From a virus, in IMG/VR virus record IMGVR_UViG_3300006802_000213, positions 1-38,665 of that record: a DNA stretch of 38,665 nt; one strand, written 5' to 3'. Made by a program: the position numbers and the translations under genes. This document shows positions 1-7,796 of this stretch, one piece after another. The first letter of the stretch is position 1. Each line of letters starts with the position of its first letter. Below the pieces are notes generated by a model. That model was given only the letters and a program-made list of their open reading frames with translations, was not told the origin of the DNA and ran no database searches.

Positions 1-1
1 C

Positions 2-82
2 TCATTAATCATGTACCGCTCTGGCCAACGTTCTGTGGTCGAGTGGATTCAACACCACATTAACGAAGAGAACAATGGCTAA
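2..82 (+). CDS. C-terminal end of an upstream gene (partial) or a 23-aa ORF
   Basis: An open frame enters from the left edge and stops at 80-82, overlapping the ATG of the next gene at 75 in the ATGGCTAA arrangement used throughout this genome. It contains an in-frame ATG at 11 (MYRSGQRSVVEW...), so it could be a complete 23-residue peptide or the tail of a longer gene cut by the window. The overlap with the next start is the main support. The product is not recognised. Confidence 0.45.
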   Translation, partial: SLIMYRSGQRSVVEWIQHHINEENNG

Positions 83-809
83 AGACAAAAACAAAGGTGG
101 CGGCCTCGGTGCTGCAGTAAGGCAGGTTGGATCTAACTTGTCTGCAAGAGAAGCGCAACGTATCTCGAACCAAACAGGTGCTAGCACTGCACAAATCTTT
201 GCTAAAGCACAAGACAAAGGAATTGGTATCGGCTCTGCTGCTATCAATAAATTTAATGCTGGTAAACTGGGTACTAATTTTGCAACCCAAGTAGAAGGTC
301 CTTATGGATTGACCTACAATCCCCGTGCTGATGCCAAGACTAGCCAAGCTCTGGGTCAACTAGGTGCTCTCCGTAATCTTCGGATGCAGCCAGGCACTAG
401 CTACATGGGTTACAGTCAAACTGGAGATCAATACAACCCCATTGTGCTGCCTAAGGATATGCTGAAAGGTATGGGCATTGGTGGTCAACAGCCTGGTAGT
501 TCTAGCCCATACTCTAATCTAAATATACCCTTTGGCTCTAAGGCTGGTGAAGGCCCTGGTCCTTGGGCTGGTGGTTATGGCATGGCAGGTGGGGATACTA
601 CTGCGACGACTGCTCCCACTGAACAACCGACTGCTCCTATGTCTGTCAAGGAAATGCAAGATGAATCTACTGGTGATTCCTTCTTTCAGTTTGGTGGCGC
701 ATCAACTTGGCGGTCTCGGCAAAAGGGTAAAGGCAAGGGCATTAAGAGTACTTCTGCTGCATCACGCGGTCAACGCACCAGTCCTTACAGCAACATGCTA
801 GGTGTTTAA
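75..809 (+). CDS. Virion-associated protein in the T7 gp7.3 position
   Basis: This 244-aa, Gly/Gln/Ser-rich protein ends four bases before the portal gene. It starts MAKDKNKGGG, has a low-complexity Gly/Pro/Thr middle (about residues 130-190) and a basic Lys/Gly/Ser/Arg tail (RSRQKGKGKGIK, then Ser-rich). In T7 the gene just upstream of the portal is gp7.3, a small Lys/Gly/Ser-rich tail assembly protein, and the tail composition here is similar. The assignment rests on position and composition only, because no catalytic motif is visible. The protein is about 2.5 times the length of T7 gp7.3. A structural or assembly role is an inference. Confidence 0.75.
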   Translation: MAKDKNKGGGLGAAVRQVGSNLSAREAQRISNQTGASTAQIFAKAQDKGIGIGSAAINKFNAGKLGTNFATQVEGPYGLTYNPRADAKTSQALGQLGALRNLRMQPGTSYMGYSQTGDQYNPIVLPKDMLKGMGIGGQQPGSSSPYSNLNIPFGSKAGEGPGPWAGGYGMAGGDTTATTAPTEQPTAPMSVKEMQDESTGDSFFQFGGASTWRSRQKGKGKGIKSTSAASRGQRTSPYSNMLGV

Positions 810-812
810 TAA

Positions 813-2438
813 ATGACAGCTAAATCAAGATACGATTATCTAAGTAAGTATCGTACCCAGTTTCTCGATACAGCTGTTCAGTGTTCTCAGTTGACTCTAC
901 CTACTCTCATCCAACAAGATGATGATGTAGGCCGATCAACTAATGTCAGGCTCATCACACCATGGCAGTCAGTCGGTGCCAAGGGGGTTGTTACACTAGC
1001 AAGTAAACTAATGCTTGCTTTACTTCCTCCTCAGACTAGCTTCTTTAAGCTACAAATTGACGACTCAAAAATCGGTGTTGAATTACCTGCAGAGGCACGA
1101 TCAGACCTTGACATTTCTTTCGCTAAGATGGAAAGGTCAGTCATGGAAATCATTGCTGCATCTAGTGATCGTGTTACCGTACACCAAGCTCTTAAGCATT
1201 TGGTAGTAGGTGGTAATGCGTTGATCTACATGGGTCCTAAGGGACTAAAGCTCTATCCATTGAACCGCTATGTCGTAGATCGAGACGGTAACGGTGATGT
1301 CCTAGAGATCGTTACACGAGAACGTATTAGTCGTAAGCTACTAGCGCCTATCCTTAAGGCCAGCCTTCCTGTTAACTCACCTGGTGAGGACGGAGCTGAC
1401 AACGAGGAAGACGTAGATGTTTACACCCATGTCAAGCGAGATAACAATCGCCTTGTTTGGCATCAAGAAGTATTTGATAAGATCATTCCCGGCTCTCAAG
1501 GTAAGGCACCTTTGGAAGCTAACCCTTGGCTTGTCCTTCGGTTTAATGTAGTCGATGGTGAGCCGTTTGGTCGTGGCCGTGTTGAGGAGTTCCTTGGTGA
1601 TCTCCGATCCCTTGAGGCTCTCATGCAAGCACTCGTAGAGGGCTCTGCAGTCGCCGCTAAGGTGGTCTTTACCGTGTCCCCGTCTAGTACTACCAAGCCA
1701 CAGACACTCTCGGCTGCGGGCAACGGAGCCATCATTCAAGGCCGTCCTGATGACATCTCTGTCGTGCAAGTTGGTAAGACAGCTGACTTCAAGACTGCTA
1801 TGGAGATGGCTAGTGTACTAGAGCGTCGCCTAAGTGAAGCATTCCTGATCCTTAATGTTAGGAACAGTGAGCGTACTACTGCTGAAGAAGTACGTATGAC
1901 ACAGATGGAATTGGAACAGCAGCTAGGTGGTTTGTTCTCACTGCTGACTGTTGAGTTCCTCGTTCCTTACTTGAACCGTAAACTTGTAGTACTACAGAAG
2001 ACACAAGAGATCCCACGGATCCCTAAAGATCTTGTACGTCCTACGATTGTTGCTGGTATCAATGCACTAGGTAGAGGGCAAGATAGGGAGTCACTAACTC
2101 AGTTCTTTACTGTCATTGCTCAGACACTGGGTCCTGAAGCTTTGATGACTTATGTTAATGTGGATGAAGCAGTGAAGCGTCTTGCTGCCGCTCAAGGTAT
2201 TGATGTACTTAACCTTGTTAAGTCTATGAGTCAGATCCAACAGGAGCAAGGTCAAGCACAACAGCAAGAGATGGAGATGGAGCAGCTTAAGCAAGCTCCT
2301 AACATGGCTAAAGCTCCACTGATGGATCCTACTAAAAATCCACAACTGATGAATGAATTAAATGGACAAACAAGCACCAACGAAATCCCGGAAACTGAGC
2401 AAACCTCAAACATCCCCGGAGGAAGTCCCTTCGGTTGA
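813..2438 (+). CDS. Portal protein (head-to-tail connector, T7 gp8-like)
   Basis: This 541-aa protein is close to the 535 or so of T7 gp8. The family forms the dodecameric ring at one capsid vertex through which DNA is packaged and ejected. Family features are visible: an N-terminal SRYDYLSKYR segment, the TPWQSVGAKGVVTLASKLM helix region, the ALMQALVEGSAVAAKVVF segment and the ERTTAEEVRMTQMELEQQLGG region preceding the C-terminal wing. The tail is Gln/Glu-rich (residues about 465-500). It is followed by an overlapping small ORF and then the scaffold, which is the T7 order gp8-gp9. Assignment is confident from length, motifs and synteny. Confidence 0.95.
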   Translation: MTAKSRYDYLSKYRTQFLDTAVQCSQLTLPTLIQQDDDVGRSTNVRLITPWQSVGAKGVVTLASKLMLALLPPQTSFFKLQIDDSKIGVELPAEARSDLDISFAKMERSVMEIIAASSDRVTVHQALKHLVVGGNALIYMGPKGLKLYPLNRYVVDRDGNGDVLEIVTRERISRKLLAPILKASLPVNSPGEDGADNEEDVDVYTHVKRDNNRLVWHQEVFDKIIPGSQGKAPLEANPWLVLRFNVVDGEPFGRGRVEEFLGDLRSLEALMQALVEGSAVAAKVVFTVSPSSTTKPQTLSAAGNGAIIQGRPDDISVVQVGKTADFKTAMEMASVLERRLSEAFLILNVRNSERTTAEEVRMTQMELEQQLGGLFSLLTVEFLVPYLNRKLVVLQKTQEIPRIPKDLVRPTIVAGINALGRGQDRESLTQFFTVIAQTLGPEALMTYVNVDEAVKRLAAAQGIDVLNLVKSMSQIQQEQGQAQQQEMEMEQLKQAPNMAKAPLMDPTKNPQLMNELNGQTSTNEIPETEQTSNIPGGSPFG

Positions 2439-2595
2439 CCAAGTTGATCCTCAACCTAATCCTGAACCTGCGCCTTACATGAAGCGTAGCAAGATTGGTG
2501 AGCCCACCATCGGTCGTTCCCCCGATTTTGTCAAGACAGTAGGTCTTGGAAATCTAACCGTTATCACAGCAAATGGCAAACGAAATTACGCTTAA
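2362..2595 (+). CDS. Small Pro/Lys-rich protein overlapping portal and scaffold
   Basis: This 77-aa ORF starts inside the last 77 bases of the portal gene, fills the 134 bases between portal and scaffold that would otherwise be non-coding, and overlaps the scaffold start by 23 bases. The sequence is Pro/Glu/Lys-rich (SPEEVPSVDQVDPQPNPEPAP, then a basic MKRSKIGEPTIGR segment). It is real or a chance open frame. The tight tiling with both neighbours favours a real, translationally coupled gene, but the product is not recognised. Confidence 0.5.
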   Translation: MDKQAPTKSRKLSKPQTSPEEVPSVDQVDPQPNPEPAPYMKRSKIGEPTIGRSPDFVKTVGLGNLTVITANGKRNYA

Positions 2596-3334
2596 TCCGT
2601 CTGAGTTGGCAGAGGGTGAACTCTCTGCTGAGGAACTTGATTCACTGGAAGTTGGTGAACGTCTAGCTGAACAACAAAATGAACTGCTGGCTGGTAAGTA
2701 CCGTTCAGCAGAAGAGCTAGAGCGTGGCTACCTTGAACTGCAGAAGCGTCTGAGTGGTAAGGAAGAACCTGAACCTGAACAGGAAGAACCTGAACAGGAA
2801 GAAGAGCCTGAAGAACAAGTAGAAAGTAGCTTGTATGATACTATCATGGAGTCCTACCGTACTGGTGAATGGGACCCTGAAGTAGTAGATAAAGTGGAGA
2901 ACATGAGTCCTGTTGATGTGGCTAACATGTTCCTTGAGAACCAACAAGCTCAACAACAATCTACTCCACAAGCTACTGAATCTGATATTGAACAGATCCA
3001 ACAAGCTGTTGGTGGCTCAGAGGAGTACCGCAGTATGATTGAATGGGCTGGTCAGAATCTTACTGAACAGGAAGTAGCAATGTATGATGCAGTAATGGAT
3101 CGTGGTGATCCTCTTGCTATGTTCTTTGCTGCTCAAGCTCTCAACGCACGTTATCAAGACGCTGTGGGTTATGATGGAGAGATGCTTACTGGCACTGCTC
3201 CACGTAATACAGCTGATGTCTTCCGCTCACAAGCAGAACTTGTTGCTGCTATGAGTGACCCTCGTTATGATAAAGACCCTGCTTATCGTGCTGACATTGC
3301 CGATAAACTGGAACGTTCTAACATTAATTTCTAA
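2573..3334 (+). CDS. Capsid assembly scaffolding protein (T7 gp9-like)
   Basis: This 253-aa protein is strongly acidic. It has long Glu/Gln/Pro stretches (about residues 63-85, repeats of EEPEPEQ) and a helical C-terminal half ending in RADIADKLERSNINF. Scaffolding proteins of this family are acidic and helical, co-assemble with the major capsid protein to set procapsid size, and leave before maturation. The position straight after the portal matches T7 gp8-gp9. In T7 the capsid gene follows directly, but here a 3-kb accessory cassette with photosynthesis genes lies between. Confidence 0.88.
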   Translation: MANEITLNPSELAEGELSAEELDSLEVGERLAEQQNELLAGKYRSAEELERGYLELQKRLSGKEEPEPEQEEPEQEEEPEEQVESSLYDTIMESYRTGEWDPEVVDKVENMSPVDVANMFLENQQAQQQSTPQATESDIEQIQQAVGGSEEYRSMIEWAGQNLTEQEVAMYDAVMDRGDPLAMFFAAQALNARYQDAVGYDGEMLTGTAPRNTADVFRSQAELVAAMSDPRYDKDPAYRADIADKLERSNINF

Positions 3335-3344
3335 TCTCCACCTA

Positions 3345-3518
3345 ATGAACGACACTAACATCTTTGCTAAAGAACCACCTATGTACACCGACAAAGATTA
3401 CATCGTACCTCATAACGAACGTGCTGAACTCCTCAACGGTCGCCTTGCTATGCTTGGCTTCGTGGCTGCTATTGGCTCTTATGTCGTGACCGGTCAACTT
3501 ATTCCTGGTATCTTCTAA
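3345..3518 (+). CDS. hli: High-light-inducible protein (Hli / HLIP)
   Basis: This 57-aa single-helix chlorophyll a/b-binding-like protein carries the signature [20 protein letters not shown], where Glu and Arg are the helix-packing and chlorophyll-ligand positions of the family, followed by [13 protein letters not shown]. Hlips sit in the thylakoid membrane and protect photosystems during light stress. Phage copies are thought to keep photosynthesis going during infection. The start at 3345 is chosen over more upstream in-frame codons because it lies just after the scaffold stop and gives the usual short hydrophilic N-terminus. Its stop overlaps the next ATG (TAATG). Confidence 0.93.
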   Translation: MNDTNIFAKEPPMYTDKDYIVPHNERAELLNGRLAMLGFVAAIGSYVVTGQLIPGIF

Positions 3519-3652
3519 TGCCTCTCAAGAAAGGGACTTCTGATAAGACTGTATCTGCTAACATCAAGAAGATGAAGGCAGAAGGTTATCCTCAAAAACA
3601 AGCTGTTGCTGCTGCTCTTAATAGTGCAGGTAAATCTAAAAAGAAAAAGTAA
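3518..3652 (+). CDS. Small basic conserved phage protein (44 aa)
   Basis: This 44-residue, Lys-rich protein starts [20 protein letters not shown] and contains [22 protein letters not shown]. Short proteins of this pattern (PLKKG...SANIK...QKQAVAIAL) are widespread in tailed phages, but their function is not established. It starts within the hli stop codon, so translation is probably coupled. Nucleic-acid or virion binding is possible from its charge but is an inference. Confidence 0.72.
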   Translation: MPLKKGTSDKTVSANIKKMKAEGYPQKQAVAAALNSAGKSKKKK

Positions 3653-3675
3653 ATTTAATTAACCAATAGGTAATT

Positions 3676-4869
3676 ATGACATACTCTGGTGCAACCACCT
3701 CTAACATCAAGCCTGGTCGATATTCCAACTCTGGCTTTGACCAAGCTGATGATATGGTGAAAATCAAGAGTGTTCAACGTAAGTTCCGAGATAGCTTTAG
3801 CTCGGCTTCATTGAATACAACTAATTGGTCTACCAGTATTGGTGCAGGCGGTGGTATTTCCCAGACGGGTGGCACCCTTGTGATGACCTCAGGTACTACT
3901 GCTAATGCAGTGACCTCTATAACTGGAAAGATTACCTTTACAATCCCGTTTCGTATTAGCATCGGCCTAACTCTTTCTCAGCGCATTGCTAACCAAGACT
4001 TTTACGTTGAACTTATTTCGGTAGACGATAATGGTGTGCCTGACGGTAAGCACAGCGCAGCCTGGCTATTTAATGGTACTACTGCTACAAACGCAATCTA
4101 CTCGGTACAGAATGGAGGCTTGAGTCCTCTGCTTTCTGGAGCTTCTACGGTAGTAACAACCGCAAGTGGTGGCCTGTACGAGATTGAACCATTTGCTGAT
4201 GAAGCTTGGTTCCACTCGTCCACAATGGATAGCAACTCAGGTCGAACGAACTCTTATCGCCGTCATCAACAGACACCTGATCCTAACGCTAAATATGTTT
4301 GCCGTCTGCGCTGGGTAAATGGTGCTACTCCTCCTGCTTCGACAACGACTGCGACTGTTCAGTTTATTGCGATTCAGGACTACGCTGAACTGACAGCAGA
4401 GATTACAGCTGGCCGTGGTCAGAACATTGCTGGGCAGGCTATTGGCGTGAACATAGTGACACAGCCGAGTCTGTCAGCTGGCACTGCCGCTGTGGGTGAT
4501 GTAGGTGTTCAATACCGGGCAAATGCAACAGGCGCTGCCTCTTCAGTCAGTGTCCTGAGCCCAGCTACTCCTGCAGCTGCAACAGTTAAAGCAACGGCTG
4601 GAAGGTTGGTTGCGTATTGTCTTCAGAATAGTTCGGCTGCAGTTAGATCGGTAAAGCTCTTCAACGTAGCAGCACCAACTCTGGGTACAACGGCTGCTGT
4701 ATTTGAGATTGATATCCCCGCCAATGGTATTGTTGCGCAAACAATTGGAGGTGGTTTGGGGTTCAGCACTGCCATTACCTATTCGGTGACTTCAGCTAAA
4801 GGTTTGACTGATAACACTGCAACTGGTCTTGCTCTAGCTGACGTATCTGGTTTCTTCGCATTCGCATAA
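3676..4869 (+). CDS. Putative virion appendage or decoration protein
   Basis: This 397-aa protein is rich in Ala, Thr, Ser and Gly, with predicted beta-strand character throughout and no catalytic motif that can be seen. About residues 30-230 resemble a carbohydrate-binding or jelly-roll-like beta domain (FRDSFSSASLNTTNWS...). The last 110 residues (VKLFNVAAPTLGTTAAVFEIDIPANG...) look like the terminal domain of head-fibre or decoration proteins seen in other phages. It lies between hli and psbA, near the capsid genes. A surface-exposed structural role is inferred from composition and place only. Confidence 0.65.
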   Translation: MTYSGATTSNIKPGRYSNSGFDQADDMVKIKSVQRKFRDSFSSASLNTTNWSTSIGAGGGISQTGGTLVMTSGTTANAVTSITGKITFTIPFRISIGLTLSQRIANQDFYVELISVDDNGVPDGKHSAAWLFNGTTATNAIYSVQNGGLSPLLSGASTVVTTASGGLYEIEPFADEAWFHSSTMDSNSGRTNSYRRHQQTPDPNAKYVCRLRWVNGATPPASTTTATVQFIAIQDYAELTAEITAGRGQNIAGQAIGVNIVTQPSLSAGTAAVGDVGVQYRANATGAASSVSVLSPATPAAATVKATAGRLVAYCLQNSSAAVRSVKLFNVAAPTLGTTAAVFEIDIPANGIVAQTIGGGLGFSTAITYSVTSAKGLTDNTATGLALADVSGFFAFA

Positions 4870-4913
4870 TGAAAGGAAAAGGCGGTAAAGGCGGCGGCAA
4901 GAAAGGCTGCTGA
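4869..4913 (+). CDS. 14-aa Lys/Gly micro-ORF ending in Cys
   Basis: The ATG overlaps the stop of the preceding gene (TAATG) and encodes MKGKGGKGGGKKGC. The perfect coupling to the upstream stop, as used by hli and the 44-aa protein, and the position just before a hairpin suggest that it may be translated. It is too short to exclude chance. Confidence 0.3.
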   Translation: MKGKGGKGGGKKGC

Positions 4914-4924
4914 TGTATTGGTAG

Positions 4925-4955
4925 ATCCGTCAATACTGCGCGTGTATTGGCGGAT
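4925..4955 (+). terminator. Hairpin between the 397-aa gene and the rlpA-like gene
   Basis: A 12-base arm at 4925-4936 (ATCCGTCAATAC) pairs with 4944-4955 (GTATTGGCGGAT) with one T-G wobble and a 7-base loop. Only a short T-run follows (TTTG), so it may be a weak terminator or an RNA processing or stability hairpin. Confidence 0.5.
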
Positions 4956-4971
4956 TTGTAAGCGTAATCAA

Positions 4972-4977
4972 TATAAT
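4972..4977 (+). promoter_or_regulatory. Possible host sigma-70 -10 box before rlpA-psbA
   Basis: A perfect TATAAT lies 20 bases upstream of the rlpA-like ATG, immediately after the hairpin at 4925-4955. No good TTGACA-like -35 is visible at the usual spacing, so this is a tentative call. If real, it would let the host polymerase transcribe rlpA and psbA separately from the upstream operon. Confidence 0.3.
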
Positions 4978-4996
4978 AGTTCTTTGCTATTTTATC

Positions 4997-5293
4997 ATGA
5001 TTCCTCTTCTAACTACTCTGTCAGTCATTAGCTCATGGTACGGACCTGGTTTCCATGGTTCGCTATCCGCGAATGGCGAACGGTATAATCAACATGCCCT
5101 TACTGCAGCGCACAAGACACTCCCCTTCGGTACAAGACTTAAGGTCTGCTATCAGAGGTGTGCCATTGTTCGGGTAACAGATCGCGGTCCTTACATTCAT
5201 GGTAGGGAAATCGATCTTAGTAAAGGTGCGGCTGATGCTATCGGTCTCACTGACTCTGGAGTTGGACGGATTAAAGTAACTCGTCTTAACTAA
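4997..5293 (+). CDS. RlpA-like double-psi beta-barrel protein
   Basis: This 98-aa protein is essentially one double-psi beta-barrel (DPBB) domain of the RlpA family. The [20 protein letters not shown] start, the [17 protein letters not shown] core and the [21 protein letters not shown] segment, with the conserved Asp of TDRGP, all match. Cellular RlpA proteins are lipoproteins that cleave peptidoglycan lacking stem peptides, and they usually carry a C-terminal SPOR domain. Here there is no lipobox, no full signal peptide (only [11 protein letters not shown]) and no SPOR. It is placed 7 bases before psbA. It may act on the host wall or be a binding domain. The domain call is firm but the role is unknown. 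Confidence 0.82.
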   Translation: MIPLLTTLSVISSWYGPGFHGSLSANGERYNQHALTAAHKTLPFGTRLKVCYQRCAIVRVTDRGPYIHGREIDLSKGAADAIGLTDSGVGRIKVTRLN

Positions 5294-5300
5294 CTTCATT

Positions 5301-6358
5301 ATGACTGCAATCGCAGTAACTCAGTCCCGGCCTAATAGCTGGGACTCTTTTTGTAGCTGGGTAACTAGCACCAATAATCGTCTTTATGTTGGTTGGTTTG
5401 GAACGCTGATGATTCCTTGCCTGTTGGCAGCAACCATTTGTTTTATTCTTGCATTCATTGCGGCTCCCCTGTCGATATTGATGGCATCCGAGAGCCCGTA
5501 GCTGGGAGTCTTCTTTATGGAAACAACATCATATCGGGAGCCGTCGTTCCGAGCAGCAATGCCATCGGACTTCACCTCTACCCAATTTGGGAAGCTCATT
5601 CACTTGATGAATGGCTCTACAACGGGGGTCCGTATCAACTCACAGTCTTCCACTTCCTCATTGGCATCTTTGCTTACCTGGGACGAGAGTGGGAACTTAG
5701 CTATCGACTAGGGATGAGGCCTTGGATCTTTGTCGCATACTCAGCTCCTGTCGCAGCGGCGACCGCAGTCTTCCTCGTCTATCCGTTTGGTCAAGGTTCG
5801 TTCTCGGATGGTATGCCTCTGGGTATTTCGGGAACCTTTAACTTCATGCTTGTCTTCCAAGCCGAACATAACATTCTCATGCACCCATTCCACATGCTTG
5901 GCGTTGCTGGTGTGTTCGGTGGGGCGCTATTCAGTGCAATGCACGGTTCGCTTGTTACGTCCTCTCTGGTACGTGAGACAACTGAGGAGATCTCTCAGAA
6001 CTATGGTTACAAGTTTGGACAGGAAGAAGAGACTTACAATATCGTTGCTGCTCACGGTTATTTTGGTCGCCTTATTTTCCAGTATGCTTCCTTCAATAAC
6101 TCTCGTAGCCTTCACTTCTTCCTTGCTGCTTGGCCTGTGGTCGGTATTTGGTTTGCCGCCCTGGGAGTGAGCACCATGGCCTTTAACCTTAATGGATTCA
6201 ACTTCAACCAATCTCTGGTTAGCTCTGAAGGCAAGGTGGTTAACACTTGGTCTGATATTCTCAATAGGGCTAATCTTGGTTTTGAGGTTATGCACGAGCG
6301 TAATGCTCATAACTTCCCTCTTGATTTGGCTGCACGTAGTGCTCCATTGATTGGGTAA
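5301..6358 (+). CDS. psbA: Photosystem II D1 protein, frameshifted as sequenced
   Basis: Two overlapping frames together encode a full D1 reaction-centre protein. Frame one (from 5301) gives [10 protein letters not shown] through AFIAAP, and the next frame continues [13 protein letters not shown] to the end. The break is in CCCC at about 5466-5469, where D1 needs CCCCC, so one base is missing. The repaired protein has 352 aa. Key positions fall where expected: Glu130 ([11 protein letters not shown], the high-light D1:2 state rather than Gln130), the [10 protein letters not shown] segment, [13 protein letters not shown] with Asp342 and Ala344, and an 8-residue C-terminal extension for processing. 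D1 turns over fast in light, and phage psbA is known to sustain PSII during infection. As written the protein would truncate at about 66 aa. Confidence 0.93.
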
Positions 6359-6364
6359 TGGATT

Positions 6365-6398
6365 GGGGGCACCTCAGAGTAGGACCCCCTTTTCTTTG
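6365..6398 (+). terminator. Rho-independent terminator after psbA
   Basis: GGGGG (6365-6369) pairs with CCCCC (6385-6389), with an inner CCT/AGG pairing around a 6-base loop, followed by TTTTTCTTT. It starts 6 bases after the psbA stop and separates the photosynthesis cassette from the capsid operon. Confidence 0.75.
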
Positions 6399-6440
6399 GC
6401 TTAGGCCGGTTACGACCGATACCCTTTGCCATGACGGTGG

Positions 6441-6467
6441 GAGAGACCACATCGTATATATTTTAAA
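6441..6467 (+). promoter_or_regulatory. Candidate promoter upstream of the major capsid gene
   Basis: The spacer between the psbA terminator and the capsid gene contains GAGAGACCACATCGTATA (6441-6458) followed by an AT-rich TATTTTAAA. The TCGTATA core and the preceding GAGA...CCAC recur at 29389 and 34915, and the core recurs at 8575. It could be a phage RNA polymerase promoter. The TATATATT could also act as a host -10. Confidence 0.4.
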
Positions 6468-6520
6468 GCGCAAAATTTTTCCAAGCTTGGAGAGAAGTCC
6501 TAACAAATCTCTCTACTCTA

Positions 6521-7537
6521 ATGGCTAACGTCAACCAAACAGTACTGGGTACGCTTAATAAGGCGGTATCGAACACCGCTGGCTCCCAGGCTTATGATAC
6601 TAAGTACGCAACTTATCTGAAGTTGTTCAGTGGCGAAATGTTCAAGGCCTATGAAGGGGCTACGATCGCCAAAGGAACTGTGCAAAGCCGCACTCTCAAG
6701 AACGGCAAAGCTATGCAGTTCATCTTTACTGGCCGTATGCAGGCGGGTTACCATACACCTGGCACCCCGATCCTTGGGTCCGGTGATCCTCCGGTGGCAG
6801 AGAAGACCGTCGTTTGTGACGACCTGCTGATCAGCTCGGCATTCGTCTATGATCTCGATGAGACTCTTGCTCACTACTCGCTGCGAAGCGAGATCGCTAA
6901 AAAGATTGGCTATGCTCTAGCCGAATCTTATGATAAAAAGATCTTCCGTCAGATCGCTAAGGCTGCTCGTGAAGCTCACCCCATCACTGCTGCTCCTGGC
7001 CCCGAGCCCGGCGGTTCTGTGATCCAACTGGGTGTGCAGAAAGAGTTCGATGCTCAAGCTCTGGTTGATGCTTTCTTCGAATCTGCTGCTATTCTGGATG
7101 AGAAGAACCTGCCTAAGCAAGGTCGTACCGCTGTGCTGTCCCCGCGTCAGTACTATGCTCTCGTCTCCCAAGTCGATAGCAACATCCTGAACCGTGACTA
7201 CGGTAATAACCAGGGTAACCTGAACTCCGGCGAAGGTCTCTATGAGATCGCTGGTATCTCTATCAAGCGTTCCAACAACCTGCCCTTCCTGGCTGGTACT
7301 GTGGGCCGTGTGTCTGGTGAGAACAACGATTACGGCGGTGACTTCAGCACCCACTGTGGTCTGATCTATTACAAGGATGCTGCTGCCGTTGTGGAAGCTA
7401 TTGCTCCCTCTGTTCAAACTACCTCTGGTGATGTCTCTGTGATGTACCAGGGTGATCTGATCGTGGGTCGTCTTGCTATGGGTGTGGGTACTCTGAACCC
7501 CGCTGCTGCTATCGAGCTGCAGTCGGCTCGTTCCTGA
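6521..7537 (+). CDS. Major capsid protein (T7 gp10-like)
   Basis: This 338-aa protein is about the size of T7 gp10A (345). Family segments are visible: AYDTKYATYLKLFSGEMFKAYEGA near the N-terminus, then SRTLKNGKAMQFIFTGRMQAGYHTPGTPILG, DDLLISSAFVYDLDETLAHY, and the C-terminal LIVGRLAMGVGTLNPAAAIEL. It is the HK97-fold shell protein made in the greatest amount. Codon choice is strongly biased (ctg, gtg, atc, ccc) compared with the tail genes, as expected for very high expression. A 160-base spacer with a terminator and a promoter-like motif precedes it. Confidence 0.96.
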   Translation: MANVNQTVLGTLNKAVSNTAGSQAYDTKYATYLKLFSGEMFKAYEGATIAKGTVQSRTLKNGKAMQFIFTGRMQAGYHTPGTPILGSGDPPVAEKTVVCDDLLISSAFVYDLDETLAHYSLRSEIAKKIGYALAESYDKKIFRQIAKAAREAHPITAAPGPEPGGSVIQLGVQKEFDAQALVDAFFESAAILDEKNLPKQGRTAVLSPRQYYALVSQVDSNILNRDYGNNQGNLNSGEGLYEIAGISIKRSNNLPFLAGTVGRVSGENNDYGGDFSTHCGLIYYKDAAAVVEAIAPSVQTTSGDVSVMYQGDLIVGRLAMGVGTLNPAAAIELQSARS

Positions 7538-7555
7538 TAAGTGAGGTACTGAGCA

Positions 7556-7777
7556 ATGTCTATTGTTCCCGGCTCCTCGCGTGTTGTGACCATTGGTGGT
7601 GCCTCTGCTGCACCTAACGCACCAAATGGTAAGATCTTTGGCTCCTCCAAATCCGTTAAAAGTTTCACTATTAACCCCAATACTCCTCTGGAGTATGGTC
7701 GCGCTCTTAGTGGTGCTGGTGAATTGGATCGTGCCTCCGCTGCTAGCTCTATTGCTGGCAACACTGCTGCAACTTAA
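7556..7777 (+). CDS. Small capsid-operon protein (73 aa)
   Basis: This 73-aa protein is rich in Ser, Ala, Gly and Asn (MSIVPGSSRVVTIGGASAAPNAP...). It follows the capsid gene by 18 bases, with a GAGGT ribosome-binding-like sequence just upstream. The codon bias is the same as in the capsid gene, which implies high expression and a likely virion or assembly role. The family is not recognised. Confidence 0.7.
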   Translation: MSIVPGSSRVVTIGGASAAPNAPNGKIFGSSKSVKSFTINPNTPLEYGRALSGAGELDRASAASSIAGNTAAT

Positions 7778-7796
7778 TTCTTTCAGGAACTAACAA

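Noticed and set aside
5466-5470. Self-splicing intron or programmed frameshift in psbA
   Set aside because: There is no inserted sequence between the two frames, and no slippery heptamer with a stimulatory structure is evident. A missing base is simpler.
5301-5501. A stand-alone 66-aa membrane protein
   Set aside because: It is the N-terminus of D1; the frame breaks at one missing base.
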